NCBI GenBank assembly: GCA_019925105.1
Contig: JAHGAU010000005.1
Span: forward strand, 744,001 to 808,000
Length of the DNA stretch: 64,000 nucleotides
From: Niebla homalea
Lineage: Eukaryota > Ascomycota > Lecanoromycetes > Lecanorales > Ramalinaceae
Reading direction: 5' to 3'
Positions 21,571-33,811 of the stretch are shown piece after piece; position 1 is the first letter of the stretch, and every line of letters starts with the position of its first letter. The notes under the pieces are model-generated. The model saw nothing but the letters and a program-made list of their open reading frames with translations, made no database searches and was not told the origin of the DNA. The position numbers and the translations under genes are program-made.

Positions 21571-22584
21571 ATGCCTCTACCCATGAGCTGCGTTTCGAGG
21601 ATCCCAACAAGCATATTACGAACGACGACCCTTCACTCAACAACCTCTCACATCTCACCATTCTGTCTTCCATTTCTATATCCAATCTCCCGACGCAACG
21701 CCTCAATACTCTCAAGCTTGCACGATTTACGTGGTGCGTTTCGTAGGAAGCGACGTGCAGGACGCGGACCTTCCTCCGGTAAGGGTAAGACATCTGGTAG
21801 AGGTCATAAAGGCCAAAAGCAGCACGGAAAAGTACCGGCTGGCTTCAATGGCGGCCAAACCCCGCTGGAGGTAGTGCATGGGAAAAGAGGGTTCAAAAAT
21901 AAGTGAGCTTACATGGATTTACACACCTTGGAGATTTGCGAGGGTGATAATGCTCATGTCAATAGCTTCGCTGTCGACCTGACAACCCTCAATCTCGACA
22001 AGCTTACCTCGTGGGTCGCCCAAAACCGTATCAATCCCTCCTACCCTATCACCATTCGCGAACTGAGACAATCTCGCTGTGTATCGAATGTCAAAGATGG
22101 CGTCAAGCTACTCGCCAAAGGCGCCGATGAGCTTCCCAGTACGATGCCTCCGCTCCATATCATAGTATCGCGAGCATCTGCAGCTGCAATTGCCGCCGTC
22201 GAGGCTCGAGGCGGGTCTGTTATGACGCGCTACTATACCAACTTCGCCATCAGACAGATTTGCAAGGGCAGAATGGACCCAGTGCGCTCGCTGCAATCTG
22301 CACCGGCATCCATATCTGCATTTGAAAGGGTTGATGGACCGGTCCGGGAGGCCGTCAAGAAGGATTACATTTACCGATTACCCGATCCGTCAAAGAGAAA
22401 AGACATCGAGTATTATCGTGACCCGGCCCACAGGGGATATCTCAGCCATACAGTGGCCGAGGGAGAAGGGCCAAGCTTGTTCTTCAAGACGCCGGCTATG
22501 TTGGAGCAACAGGCTGAGAAGGCAAAGATGGCAAAGGCGCAAAGGGGAAAGACTAGTAAGAGCACGGAGGCCAGAATTTGGTGA
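21571..22584 (+). CDS. MRPL10: Mitochondrial large-subunit ribosomal protein uL15m
   Basis: It builds into the large subunit of the mitochondrial ribosome. Two exons, 21571-21902 and 21966-22584, join over a 63-bp intron (GTGAGC...CAATAG) to 316 residues. The first ~45 residues ([20 protein letters not shown]...) are a Ser/Thr/Arg-rich mitochondrial presequence. The uL15 signature follows: [20 protein letters not shown] and [16 protein letters not shown]. The second exon continues with [15 protein letters not shown] and the [11 protein letters not shown] block. An ATG at 21583 is an alternative start. The 5' flank is now only 94 bp before it meets the transposon; a TATAAA-like sequence (CATATAAAC) lies at 21537-21545. 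Confidence 0.95.
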
Positions 22585-22740
22585 AATAAGTACACAGCTA
22601 CGGAGGGATGAAAATTACATGCATAAACGTGTTGAATGGAGGTATCTGACATGAGCTAGCAAAAGATTGATCGCCATCAAGTGCACCCTACTGTATCCAG
22701 TGGCCAGAAGCTTGACCTGTCATACGAGTGGCTTCCAGAT

Positions 22741-23672
22741 TTAATAGTCACGCGACTCGCGCCTGACATACTCACTGCTGCCCCCGCCGCGCTCTTCGTA
22801 CTCGCGCTAGATATTGAAATTAGCTTCTCAGGAGGCACAGTGGATCCCTGGGGTACCCACCTTCTTTCTCAGCGCGTGCAGTCGCTTTTTCTTAGCTTGG
22901 CTGTTGATCCAGGTGCCAATAATAAAGGCGACAATGTTGAAAAAGGGGACCCATGTGTGCTCAGGCAGGAACTTCTGGGCGAACGCCAACGCCAATGGGC
23001 TAGTTATCCAGCTGACTTTCATGACGGGCATGAAGCCCGCACGAACGGTCGCACGGATTTGGTGGAAGGTTCGTGCCCCAGCAATAACAGCCATGGAGGC
23101 TAGGTAGACGGTGTTCTGAATTGGAGCCACCTTCAAGATTGCTTCATGTCAGTTCATCTACCTTGAGTCGTGGACGCAGGCAGCTGGGAGGAAGGGTGCA
23201 AGCAGAGGCTCACAATCAAGTTGCTGACGATAATCTGCAGGATCTTTGCCCTCAGACTGGTTCGGCCAGAGAAGACTCGCTGAAGTATATGGATCAGAAA
23301 GTGACCAAGCGGTGCGCTGATGAAGGCGCCATAGATGGCCATCTTTGGTACTCGAGAATTGATGTAATGGCCATGTCTGCTCCTATCTTTCGCAATGTAG
23401 GAGGCTAGGGCTTCTTGTAGAGCTGCCAAGGAGCCCGATGTAAGCATCTTGGTCCGCAGCGGGTTCTTCTGCAGCTGGTTGAGGTAGGCCTAACGTAGCT
23501 GGGATGAGCATGGCACAGAGATTCGCGATTGTGATCAATCACGTACGGCTAGGTAGCCTTGGGCAGATTCTCCTCCAGTGAGCCTCTCTCCAATCTCATG
23601 GGCAATCTCATGTTTGTGGCCGCCCGGTATGGGAGTATCCCGAATGGTCTCCTTCTCAAACTTGACAGACAT
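22741..23672 (-). CDS. Mpv17/PMP22 family membrane protein
   Basis: A four-helix membrane protein of the Mpv17/PMP22 family, found in peroxisomal or mitochondrial inner membranes and linked to small-molecule passage. Four exons are proposed (23547-23672, 23214-23489, 22861-23130, 22741-22806), giving 245 residues. Family features are AYLNQLQKNPLRTKMLTSG at the first helix, SAPLGHFLIHIL, NTVYLASMAVIAG and WVPFFNIVAFIIGTWIN. The last intron (54 bp, 22807-22860) is less certain: without it the protein ends at 22828 with a short odd tail. The first 35 residues are hydrophilic. It converges on MRPL10. Confidence 0.85.
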
Positions 23673-24444
23673 GATGACCCTCTAGCTAGCTGGGCTGCGT
23701 TTGCTGGTGCGGTGTCAGACCTGCTCCGCTGCCATCAGTATGCTCTGCAAGATGACAATAGTTGTAGTGGTCGCAACGGAAAGCTCTGGGATTTGTGCCT
23801 TGTCCAATCCCAATGAGATCTATCGTGAATTTGGCGATTGATAACATGTTTTTCGGTCCTCATCGCATTGCGAATCACGCAAGGAGCAGTGACGGCTCAC
23901 CTCTATTAGATGACATGTGTGGTCAGCAATGTTCTCACTCCACCATATCAATGCAATCGTGAGACAGAGATCTGCCAATCCAACCAGCTGTCAGTCACGG
24001 TCACTTGCGGTCGAGCGCCGTCGCGTTACCAAGGGAGACAGAATCACCTCGGACGATGAGGCTTCAGGGAATCAGGGCTCAGGCTTGAGACTTGGGGGGC
24101 CTCTAGCGGGACATTCCGCTCATAAGGGCTTACAACATTACTGTTGTAAGCTAGCGCCCTCCGCCGCAAGGAAATTCGCAAAGCATGGCAGACGGCAACG
24201 TGTGCACAAAAGTTCCTCTTCTTATCCCCTTCCAGCCTTCATTAGACCTCATGAGCCTCAAGATTCTTCTACACTCTTGAATAGTGGGAGGATAAGATGT
24301 TGGACCCTTCGTAATCCGAGACAAATAACATCACGCTCCTTTACAACTCGCTTGGCCGTGGCCCCCTGTGGTTCGCTAGCTATCAAAGCTTCTAACCCTT
24401 GGTGAATCTCTTTTTCCTCCTCTTCAATTACTACATTCGACCAA
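23673..24444. promoter_or_regulatory. Divergent promoter, Mpv17-like / PMT2
   Basis: About 0.77 kb between divergent starts. A plus-strand ORF at 23917-24405 has no domain signature and probably arises by chance. A pyrimidine-rich stretch (CTCTTTTTCCTCCTCTTC) lies just upstream of the PMT2 start. Confidence 0.45.
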
Positions 24445-26859
24445 ATGGCTTCTTCTCTGGCAAGCCAAGCCTCGGGCTCAACACACGGTGAATATGACCT
24501 TAGACGAAGGAATGTATCGGAAAAGGGGGAGAATGGAAGCGCACTTGGAGGCCTGAGTGAGGTTGACAAGAAGAAAGAAATGACAGTCAGTATGCTTGAG
24601 AAAACAGTGGAAGAGCCAGAGACTAAACAGCAATGCAATAGCCAAACCATGAAAGCAGCTTCATCCAAACTCTAGATGATTACGAATTCCTCATCGCTCC
24701 TCTAGTCTTCACTGCACTAGCCTTCTTCACCCGAATGTACAAGATCGGCCTCTCAAATATTGTCACATGGGATGAAGCTCATTTTGGCAAGTTTGGCTCG
24801 CATTACCTCAAACGCGAGTTCTACTTCGATGTGCACCCACCGCTGGGTAAGATGCTGGTTGGCCTCTCCGGCTACATGGCTGGATACAATGGTTCCTTCG
24901 AGTTCAAATCGGGCGAGAAATACCCGGAGGAGCTCAATTACACCTTCATGCGACTTTTCAATTCTGCCTTTGGTGCCATGTGCGTACCGGTTGCGTACTA
25001 CACCGCCCGGGAACTCAACTTCAGGAGACCCGCCGTCTGGTTGGTCACGTTAATGGTTCTGTTCGAGAACTCTTACGCTACTATCTCGAGGTTCATCCTT
25101 TTGGACTCGATGCTGCTATTTTTCACCTTCACGACTACCCTCTGCTGGGCTCGCTTTCATCGCCTGAGGCATGACAGCTTTTCGCCCGAGTGGTTTACCT
25201 GGCTGATCCTGACTGGCACCAGTATTGGCTGTGTTTGCAGTGTCAAGTGGGTCGGCTTGTTCTGTACCGCACTGGTTGGAGCATACACAGCTGAAGATCT
25301 GTGGAACAAATTCGGAGATCTCAACATGCAAAAGGTGAGGTCTGATGGATTGAAGGAAGAAACAAGGCCGTCTTGGCTAATCATGAATAGCCTACACTCA
25401 TCTCCCATGTGATGACCCGAGTGGCTGGTCTGATCGTAATTCCAATGCTAGTCTACATGTTCTCCTTTTACATTCATTTCTTGGTTCTGGAGAACAGTGG
25501 CCCGGGCGATGCCCAGATGAGCTCGCTATTCCAGGCTAATCTCAAAGGTACCGATGTGGGCAAAGACAGTCCGCTAGAAGTCGCTTATGGATCGAGAGCC
25601 ACGCTGAAGAACATGGGCTATGGAGGTGGACTACTACACTCTCACATCCAAACCTATCCGGAAGGTTCGCAACAGCAACAAGTTACTTGCTACCATCACA
25701 AAGACGCCAACAATGATTGGTTCTTTTATCCCAACAGAGCGGAACCTCTCTACGATGCCGAGGAGCCGCTGAAATATGTTTCGAACAACGATGTGCTTCG
25801 CTTGATCCATTCCCAAACCGGGCGCAATCTGCATTCTCACGCCGTTTCCGCACCCGTCACGAAGGGTGACAACGAAGTCTCCTCGTACGGCAATACCACA
25901 GTCGGCGACGATAAAGACCATTGGACCGTGGAGGTTGTCGATGATGCAGCTTCACGAGACTACTCCAAGATTCGGACCTTGACCACTGCTTTCCGACTGA
26001 GACATACCACTTTAGGCTGCTACTTACGGGCTGGCAACGTCAACCTACCGCAATGGGGCTTCAAGCAAATTGAGGTGACATGTGCAAAAGAGAACAAGCC
26101 CAAAGACGTCTATACTCACTGGAACGTTGAGTCACATTGGAACGAGAGGCGTATGTCCATGTACTCGAAGAATATTCGAATTCTTCTTTGCTGATCGTGC
26201 ATTTAGTACCTGCGGGCGACCCCGGCTCATACAAGTCCCCTTTCCTCCGAGATTTCATGCATCTCAACGTCGCAATGATGACCTCCAACAACGCTTTGGT
26301 GCCCGATCCTGACAAACAGGACGATCTGGCCTCGCAATTCTGGCAGTGGCCCCTACTCAACGTTGGTCTCCGCATGTGTGGCTGGGATGATCACATCGTA
26401 AAGTACTTCCTCCTCGGTAACCCGATCGTTTACTGGGGTTCCACCGCATCGCTTGTCCTTTTCGGCGCTCTTGTCGCATGGTACCTTGTGCGATGGCAAA
26501 GGGGGTACGAAGAGCTCAAGCCTTCCGAGATCGACTACATACACTATGGAGGTTTGTATCCCGTGATAGGCTGGTTTCTCCACTACATGCCATTTGTCGC
26601 TATGGCTCGTGTCACCTACGTGCACCACTATTACCCGGCTCTCTATTTCGCCATCTTGACGATGGGCTTCGTGATGGATTGGTTCACCAAACCTTTGCAG
26701 AGGAAGGATAAGAGGTTGGAATGGGCCATTTATGGAGTGCTCTATGTGGCAGTGTTTGCTTTATTCTGGACCTTCAGAGGCATCGTCTTTGGTATGGAAG
26801 GTGATAACAAGCAGTGGAGGCATTTGAAATGGTTCGATAGATGGAGGATAACCGATTGA
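24445..26859 (+). CDS. PMT2: Protein O-mannosyltransferase, Pmt2 subfamily
   Basis: It transfers mannose from dolichyl-phosphate mannose to Ser/Thr of secretory proteins in the endoplasmic reticulum. Four exons (24445-24589, 24676-25334, 25391-26150, 26207-26859; introns 86, 56 and 56 bp) give 738 residues. The catalytic Asp-Glu lies in [18 protein letters not shown], followed by [17 protein letters not shown] central luminal part has MIR repeats (for example [20 protein letters not shown] and WFFYPNR), and the carboxyl end returns to membrane helices with [13 protein letters not shown] and [34 protein letters not shown] across the first intron matches the Pmt2 class. Pmt2 proteins normally pair with Pmt1. 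Confidence 0.95.
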
Positions 26860-27157
26860 GCGCGCTGGTCTTGGAGTGGGATAGTCAGTGGAGATCGATC
26901 TAGGACCCGAACGCTCTGTTAGGGAGATTGAGGGTAAATTGACGACATCTTAGATGTCGCAAGCTGAGTAATCATGTGTGCTATCATACACCGTGAGCGT
27001 CTTTGAGCAGGTCAATGTATTACTATAGAACACAATGACTCCGCGGAAGTCCTAGTCTCATGGACGGGATCTGATAATTTAGCGAGGTATCACAGGGGTA
27101 ATTGAAGGCTTCGACAAATAGGGCCGAGCAGTAACGCAATCGAACTTATTGGAACTG
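26860..27157. other. Convergent 3' intergenic region
   Basis: It lies between the PMT2 stop and the Rab GTPase stop. No gene; 3' UTR sequence expected. Confidence 0.5.
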
Positions 27158-27874
27158 TCAACAGCAGCTCGTGCTCTTCGGCTCGGCGGCCTTCTGAGCA
27201 ACGTCAATCGTTTTACCTCCTGGACCCCTAACGCCGCTCCGCCGATCTTCCAGGTCATATTTTCCTTTCTCGATGCCCTCAACTATCCTCTCCGCGACGT
27301 CCAAGAAAGCCTCTTCAACCCCCTCCCCACTTTTTGCTGAGGTTTCTACATACCTCATTACATGGTTTGCATGACACCACTCTTCCGCCTCCTGGACCGT
27401 CACCACCCTCTTGTTCTCTCCATCCCGGGTCTGTGCCGTTGCAGCCAGATCCGACTTGTTCCCCACAAGAACCACAATAACGCCGTCCTCGGCGATCTGG
27501 CGCAAATCGTTGAGCCAGTCGATGGCGTGGAGGAATGATGACCGCCGCGTGATGTCGAAAACCAGGAGCGCGCCGCTAGCCCCGCGGAAGTAAGATCTCG
27601 TGACGGACTTGTAGGTTTCTTGGCCGGCCGTGTCCCACAGCGAGAGCTTCATACGCCTTCGAGGTGGAGTAGCTGAGTCTGCTGCTTCAGACGGTATTGG
27701 TGAACTGACCGCCGGTCCAACCTCGACGACTCGAGAGCCGAATTCGACACCAATGGTCACATGGTGGATTGAAGAGAAGCGGCCTTCACAGAGACGGACG
27801 GTCAGAGAGCTTTTGCCGGTGGCGGAGTCGCCGATGCAGACGAGTTTCGCAATATAGTCCCAAGCTGGAGCCAT
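27158..27874 (-). CDS. Rab-family small GTPase (Rab2/Rab4-like)
   Basis: A vesicle-traffic GTPase of 238 residues in one exon. Nucleotide-binding motifs are all present: GDSATGKSS (P-loop), TIGVEFGSR (switch I), WDTAGQE (switch II), NKSD and ETSAK. It ends in CC, the geranylgeranylation signal. TIGVEFGSR and SYFRGASGALLVFDIT place it near the Rab2/Rab4/Rab14 branch; Rab4 (S. pombe Ypt4-like) is the best guess. Between switch I and the DTAGQ motif there is an extra Pro/Ser/Ala-rich segment (about 20 residues, GPAVSSPIPSEAADSATPPR) that normal Rabs lack; no clear splice signals remove it. Confidence 0.92.
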   Translation of the reverse strand: MAPAWDYIAKLVCIGDSATGKSSLTVRLCEGRFSSIHHVTIGVEFGSRVVEVGPAVSSPIPSEAADSATPPRRRMKLSLWDTAGQETYKSVTRSYFRGASGALLVFDITRRSSFLHAIDWLNDLRQIAEDGVIVVLVGNKSDLAATAQTRDGENKRVVTVQEAEEWCHANHVMRYVETSAKSGEGVEEAFLDVAERIVEGIEKGKYDLEDRRSGVRGPGGKTIDVAQKAAEPKSTSCC

Positions 27875-28556
27875 CTCAGTGGAACACTGCTTGAGACTCC
27901 TTCCTGCGGAAACACAGACTTCTACTTTCTCTGCAACTGTAGGTGTCGAAGGATGAATAAAGCATGTCCGATTAGTGTCGTGAATGGCAGTTTGACCTTT
28001 TATCCTTTATGGTCTTTATGATCATCTGGTGGGGCGGTATGGTTCGCAGGTGCATGATCCATAGACTCTCAATATTTCGGTAAGTGACAGAGCAACTCGT
28101 GGCAACGATTCATTCTCACATTCTTGATTCTTGGGACTTGGAAACTCCATGAATTCGGGAGCGGCTCCCCGCGCCACTCGGTACCTAGGCGCTTCTGAAT
28201 TCTGAGGCAGCGCCCGCATTTAGGGCTGTTGATAAGACGACACGATAATAAACGCCGCCGTAGCGGCCTTGCCCAGGCGGTCACGCATCTGGTCGAAAGC
28301 ACGAGACCATCATGCTTTACCAGCATTCATTCTTACTCTTGACTTGTGATTCATATGTGTTCTTCACCATAAGTCATGTCATGACACTCCAGGATGTCTA
28401 TCCTTATACTCGCCAACTCATCCTTCGCATCTGAGCTGTAACCCTGGAAGGAGCTTCATTTGCTGCATTTCTTGCGCTTATCGTCAACATTGCCCCCATC
28501 AGATCCGCTTCCTGAGGACTCGCCCCGAGACCTAAGTGCCTGGTGCAGTACAGGCT
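27875..28556. promoter_or_regulatory. Divergent promoter, Rab / choline-transporter-like gene
   Basis: About 0.68 kb between divergent starts. Minus-strand ORFs here are short and featureless. Confidence 0.4.
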
Positions 28557-30940
28557 ATGTTTTCCGAATGTACGCGCCTCCTCCATGCTCCGCACTTCAT
28601 ACTCCTCCTATGTGGCGTCACACAGACTAATTGAACAATTAAGATGCCAGTCGATTCCTTGCCCAGTCCCAGTCTAGAGTCGGCTTTAGCCAGCAGGAAG
28701 AGCCACCGCGGAATCCATTAAGTAGGACAAGAAGGCAAGATCAACGAGCTTCACGACATCAATCTACAAGATCCTATCTACAGCGTCCAACCCTCGGCAA
28801 CCCATATCAAGCAGGAGCTTCCTTCTCACAATTTCCCTTCACCTCAAGATCTGCTGCTCCGAATGCCCCGCTATTCTACAGTGCTCATGACGAATTCAGG
28901 GAAGAGGATGATGAGGAAGAACACGAACGAGAAGTCGCCGACTTCTATGCCCTGCAAAGATCAAGACGTCAATTTGGAGGTAGCAAGCTCAACGAATCAT
29001 CCGATGCCGATGATGATGCCAGCCGAGGTTCTGGCTTAGATCAGAGCGGTGATGGTAGGGACATTGATGAGCGGGGTTTTGGCAGGGCTGGGGGAATCAA
29101 AAGCTCTTGGAGAGGGCAAAGACCAACCAGATCGGCCGCCAAGGGACGATCAAACGACCGTAGGAATCCAAATGCTGGCTTAGAGCGGGTCGAGAGCAAT
29201 GCAAGCAGTGCAGGCAAGACGATGGAGGACATCGGCCTCGAAAGTGCGGCAAGGAGTAGCGTTGATGATTCAGATCGAGGAGATCCGCCGGATGACCTAT
29301 CGCTCGAAATCCCTCCAGACGACGACCCACCGTCTATACAGCAATTTCGAAAGCCTCCGATACCGAAGTCACCTTTCCTGCCGCAAGAGACATCAGAAGA
29401 TGAAATCCACCAAAGACCAGCCGCGCCGGCCTCCGACTCTTCTTCAGCACCGCCAGCAACATCTCACCCTGAAGAGCTGCCACCTCGGCATGATGCCTTT
29501 TGGGGGACGCTCTACCTAATCTGCATCGCTGCCTTATTTGCGAGCTTTATCCTCGTCTGGCTGCACACAACTGCGCCGTCGCTCCAACGTCCTCTAGGCG
29601 ACACACTATATACCACACTGCACGGATCTTATCATCTTTTGGCTGTTGACACCCTTGTCGCCGTCATCGTGTCGCTGATCTGGATCGCGCTGCTCAGATC
29701 ATACGTCAGACCCCTCGTCTACTTGATCATATTGGCAGTCCCGATCATCCTCTTCTCATTTTTCCTTTATCCTCTCGTCGCGAGTTTCAAGGGCAGATAC
29801 CATGGGGCTAGTATTCAAGATAAAGTCATGCGCTCGGTCGCCTTCATCCCTGGCATGCTGGCAGTCGTTTGGGCGGTTGCGGTCTACAAAGGTCGGCATT
29901 CGCTAGGAAAGGCGATCAGCATTCTCGAATTTTCATGCCGCATTCTCGCAGCAAATCCAGGCCTCTTGGTGATCGGCTTTGGAATCCTTGCTGGTGTGAT
30001 AGTATGGACTTGGCTGTGGATGGGAATGTTCACACGAGTCTTCCTCGGTGGACATCTCGCAACTGGGGCGAAGCTCTTCATCATCGATGCTGGGAGCTGG
30101 TGGCTGGGCGTCTTCTTCGTACTTGTATATCTGTGGACATTAGGGGTCATGTCTGGCGTTCAACGTGCTACCACGGCAGCGACTGTCAGTCAATGGTATT
30201 TCCACCGCTTGTCCGTGCCAGCGCCATCGTCTCGAGAGGTCATCAACGCTGCACTCAATCACGCAACGACTACGCTCTTCGGGACGATCTGCCTATCCAC
30301 TCTCCTCGCTCTCGCCATCCGCCTACCTTACCTTGTCATGCCCCGTCGACTCTTGGCATTAGCGGGACTGTGCTCCTACACCGTTCTCCCTTCTACGATC
30401 GCCACCCTCACAAACCCTCTGACGCTTACATACAGCGCGATCCATTCTCAGCCGCTCACGACATCTTCGCGAGCTCTTTCTCGGCTATCGTTTCTGGCTT
30501 CCCCTCACAAGCAGCCTCATTCGGCTCAGTTTAATGCGCGTAATTCGCCCCTGCAGACGCCACTGCATTCCTACACGCTCTCTCTACTTCTACTGCGGGC
30601 AACTCGATTCATTACAGCCCTAGCTTTGGGCTTTGGGGGTTGGGTCAGTACAGCACGGTCTCTGACGCTCACTTCATCTACAGGAGCTGCCACAATCAAG
30701 GGTAGCTTATATGCATATGTCGTTGGTCTCATTGCAGCAGCAATTGGATGGGGTGTCATGGGTGCTATTGATGGCATTATCGCCGGGGTCGTGGATGCAG
30801 TCGTCGTTTGCTGGGGCAGCGAAGTAGGCCGCGGAGGCGGTGTTCGATACTGCCGGGAAGCAGAAGATTTGTTCACAGAGGAGCAAGTAGGCGATGCAGA
30901 AGGTGCAGCATTTCTGGGAGGAACGCGACAACTTAGATGA
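28557..30940 (+). CDS. Choline-transporter-like membrane protein (CTL/PNS1)
   Basis: A multi-pass membrane protein of the CTL/SLC44 family (yeast Pns1). Two exons, 28557-28569 and 28644-30940, give 769 residues. The first exon is 13 nt and supplies MFSE plus the first base of Tyr; after a 74-bp intron the frame stays open with no Met until 29222, so a start at 29222 would lose about 190 residues. The amino third is acidic and polar (REEDDEEEHEREV). From about residue 290 there are around ten hydrophobic segments; GAKLFIIDAGSWWLGVFF, GVQRATTAATVSQWYFHR and INAALNHATTTLFGTICLS fit the CTL domain. Choline transport by fungal members is not established, so I keep the function general. Confidence 0.88.
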
Positions 30941-31358
30941 GGTAGACGAATACGGGCAAGAGACGTGCGGCTTTGGGACTTTTACATGTACGAAATGTGG
31001 AGCTCATAACGGCCAGTGATTTATTAATAGAGGCCTTGGAATATGGATACTCGAAGTCGCTCCTTGATTAATACCGCACTCATCAAATACCGTACACCAG
31101 CACTTCTCTGCAGAGTCGTCCCAGACAAAGTGCCGAACACATGACATGTTGCAAAATTGAATACGCTATTGGTGATGGTTCTTGATTGATACAGAACTAG
31201 CTAGCGCGCTTGTCTTCGCCAATCAAAATGCTAGTGCAATTCATGACAGCCGCCAGTCCGTCATAGAGGCGACTTTCTATCCCCCCATTATTGGTATTGT
31301 CCATTGCAGTCGCCACATCCTTCTCCCCTTCTTCTGTGATCCTCTTTGATTCTTCGAC
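30941..31358. other. Intergenic: NUO78 promoter region
   Basis: About 0.4 kb between two plus-strand genes. No element recognised. Confidence 0.45.
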
Positions 31359-33811
31359 ATGTTGCGCACGCACCTTTCGAGGTCTGCGGCTCGACTGTCA
31401 AAGAAGGCGACATGTAGCGCCGCAGCTCCGAGGAAATTCAGCGCCACACCTCTGCGGCCGGCGGAGGTGGAGCTCACAATTGATGGCAAAAAGGTGTCGA
31501 TAGAGGGTGTGTCATGATGCTTGGAAATCTCGCGAGACTCGTCTTTCTCTAACATACCCACAGCTGGCTCGGCGCTCATTCAGGCCTGCGAGAAAGCTGG
31601 CGTTACGATCCCTCGGTACTGCTACCATGAGAAGCTCATGATCGCTGGAAACTGTCGTATGTGCCTAGTTGAGGTGGAGCGGGCGCCAAAGCCTGTCGCA
31701 TCATGTGCGTGGCCGGTACAGCCGGGGATGGTGGTCAAGACAGACTCGGCCCTCACCCACAAGGCAAGGGAAGGCGTTATGGAGTTCTTGCTTGCAAATC
31801 ATCCTTTGGACTGCCCGATCTGCGATCAGGGAGGAGAGTGTGATCTTCAGGATCAATCGATGAGGTATGGCGCCGACCGTGGACGCTTTCATGAGATGGG
31901 TGGCAAGCGTGCGGTAGAAGACAAGAACATCGGTCCCTTGGTCAAGACATCCATGAACAGGTGTATACATTGCACAAGATGTGTACGGTTTGCAAACGAC
32001 GTTGCTGGAGCCCCGGAGCTGGGTTCAACAGGGCGAGGTAATGACTTGCAGATTGGAACATACTTGGAGACAGCTCTGGATTCGGAGATGTCTGGAAACG
32101 TTATTGATCTATGTCCTGTCGGGGCCCTCACATCGAAACCATATGCATTTAGAGCGCGGCCGTGGGAACTACAGCATTTCGAGTCGGTGGATGTTTTAGA
32201 CGCGCTTGGATCTAATATCAGGGTTGATGCTCGGGGCCTAGAGGTCATGAGGATTCTGCCCAGGCTCAACGACGACATTAATGAGGAATGGATAAATGAC
32301 AAATCTCGATTCGCATGTGACGGGCTCAGGACTCAACGATTGACCACGCCTCTCGTACGGCGCGACAACAAATTTGCGCCGGTTTCTTGGGAACAAGCCC
32401 TCACAGAGATTGGGACCGCTTACCAGAAGAAAGCCCCTAAGGCTAATGAATTCAAGGCCATCGCCGGCCATCTCACCGAAACAGAATCCCTCGTTGCGAT
32501 GAAGGATTTAGCCAACAAGCTCAATTCAGAGAACCTCGCCCTTGACCAGCCTGGAGGTAGCCAGCCAATTGCACACGGTATTGACGTACGGTCCAACTAC
32601 CTACTCAATAGCAAGATCTATGGCGTGGAGGAGGCCGATGCCATCCTCCTTGTAGGCACCAATCCGCGCCACGAGGCCGCTGGCCTCAACGCCCGCATAC
32701 GCAAACAATGGCTCCGGTCTGACCTTGAGATCGGCCTTGTTGGCGAGCCATTCGAAAGCACATTCGAATTTGACCACCTTGGAACGTCCCATTCAGACCT
32801 GAAGAAAGCCTTATCGGGAGCCTTTGGCAAGCTCCTCCAGTCTGCACAGCGTCCAATGATCATTCTGGGCAGCCAAGCAGCCGAGCATCCTGACTCGAAA
32901 GCCATCTTTGAAACCGTCGGCTCCTTCGTCGATAAACACGCCTCCAACTTCATCACCCCCGAATGGCAAGGCTACAATGTCCTCCAGCGCGCCGCCTCCC
33001 GTGCGGGAGCCTACGACGTCGGCTTCACCGTCCCTTCCCCCAGCGTTGCCGAAACCCAACCGAAATTCATCTGGCTCCTCGGCGCCGACGAGATTGCCGA
33101 ATCCGACATTCCTAAGGACGCATTCGTCGTCTACCAAGGCCATCACGGCGATCGCGGCGCTCAGCTCGCGGACGTCATACTCCCTGCAGCAGCATACACG
33201 GAGAAGGCGGGCACGTACGTGAGCACTGATGGGAGGGTGCAGATGACGCGGACGGCCTGCTCGTTGCCGGGAGCCGCGCGAGAGGACTGGAAGATTCTCC
33301 GGGCGGTAAGCGAGTATCTGGGAGCGCCGCTGCCGTATGACGATGTGGAAGTGCTGCGGGATCGGATGGAGGAGATCAGCCCTGCTTTGAGGAGATATGA
33401 TGTTATTGAAGGAACAGGCATGCCGCAGCTTTCCAAGGTGCAGCTCGTGGATCAAAATAAAGGTGCCAAGGCTGGGGGCCAGCCGTTTGGTAAGGCAATT
33501 GAGAACTTCTATTTCACGGATGCCATATCGAGAAGGTATGATACCCTAGACTCATCTCTCCGAGCAATGTGAGGGAGAGAGAAAATGAAGCGCTGATCTT
33601 GTATCCTTTAGCTCTCCAACGATGGCCAGGTGCTCGGCGGCAAAGGCGACGGGGAATGCGCAGACCAACTTTGTAAGCGTCTCCCTCTCAGCAATTCTTC
33701 CCCTCCGGAGCATAAAGCTAACTGCTTACCCAACCACAGATGGCGCCTGGTGAGCCACATTCTCAAGTCGAGTATGGCCCGCCCGAAGTCCAGATATCGG
33801 CATCAATGTAA
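31359..33811 (+). CDS. nuo78: Complex I 78-kDa iron-sulfur subunit (NDUFS1)
   Basis: The largest subunit of the electron-input arm of mitochondrial NADH:ubiquinone oxidoreductase. Four exons (31359-31506, 31564-33535, 33612-33672, 33740-33811) join to 750 residues. A mitochondrial presequence (MLRTHLSRSAARLSKKATC) is followed by VELTIDGKKVSIE. Cluster ligands are visible: CEKAGVTIPRYC and CRMC for the binuclear centre, HPLDCPICDQGGECDLQD and CIHCTRCVRF for tetranuclear centres. A molybdopterin-oxidoreductase-like domain without cofactor follows. Splicing of the last three exons gives the conserved tail SSPTMARCSAAKATGNAQTN; reading on past 33535 ends in an unrelated short tail at 33572. Confidence 0.96.

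Noticed and set aside
29869..30534. 221-codon plus-strand ORF
   Set aside because: Alternative frame inside the choline-transporter-like gene.
32811..33455. 214-codon minus-strand ORF
   Set aside because: Antisense to the conserved coding sequence of nuo78, with no family features.
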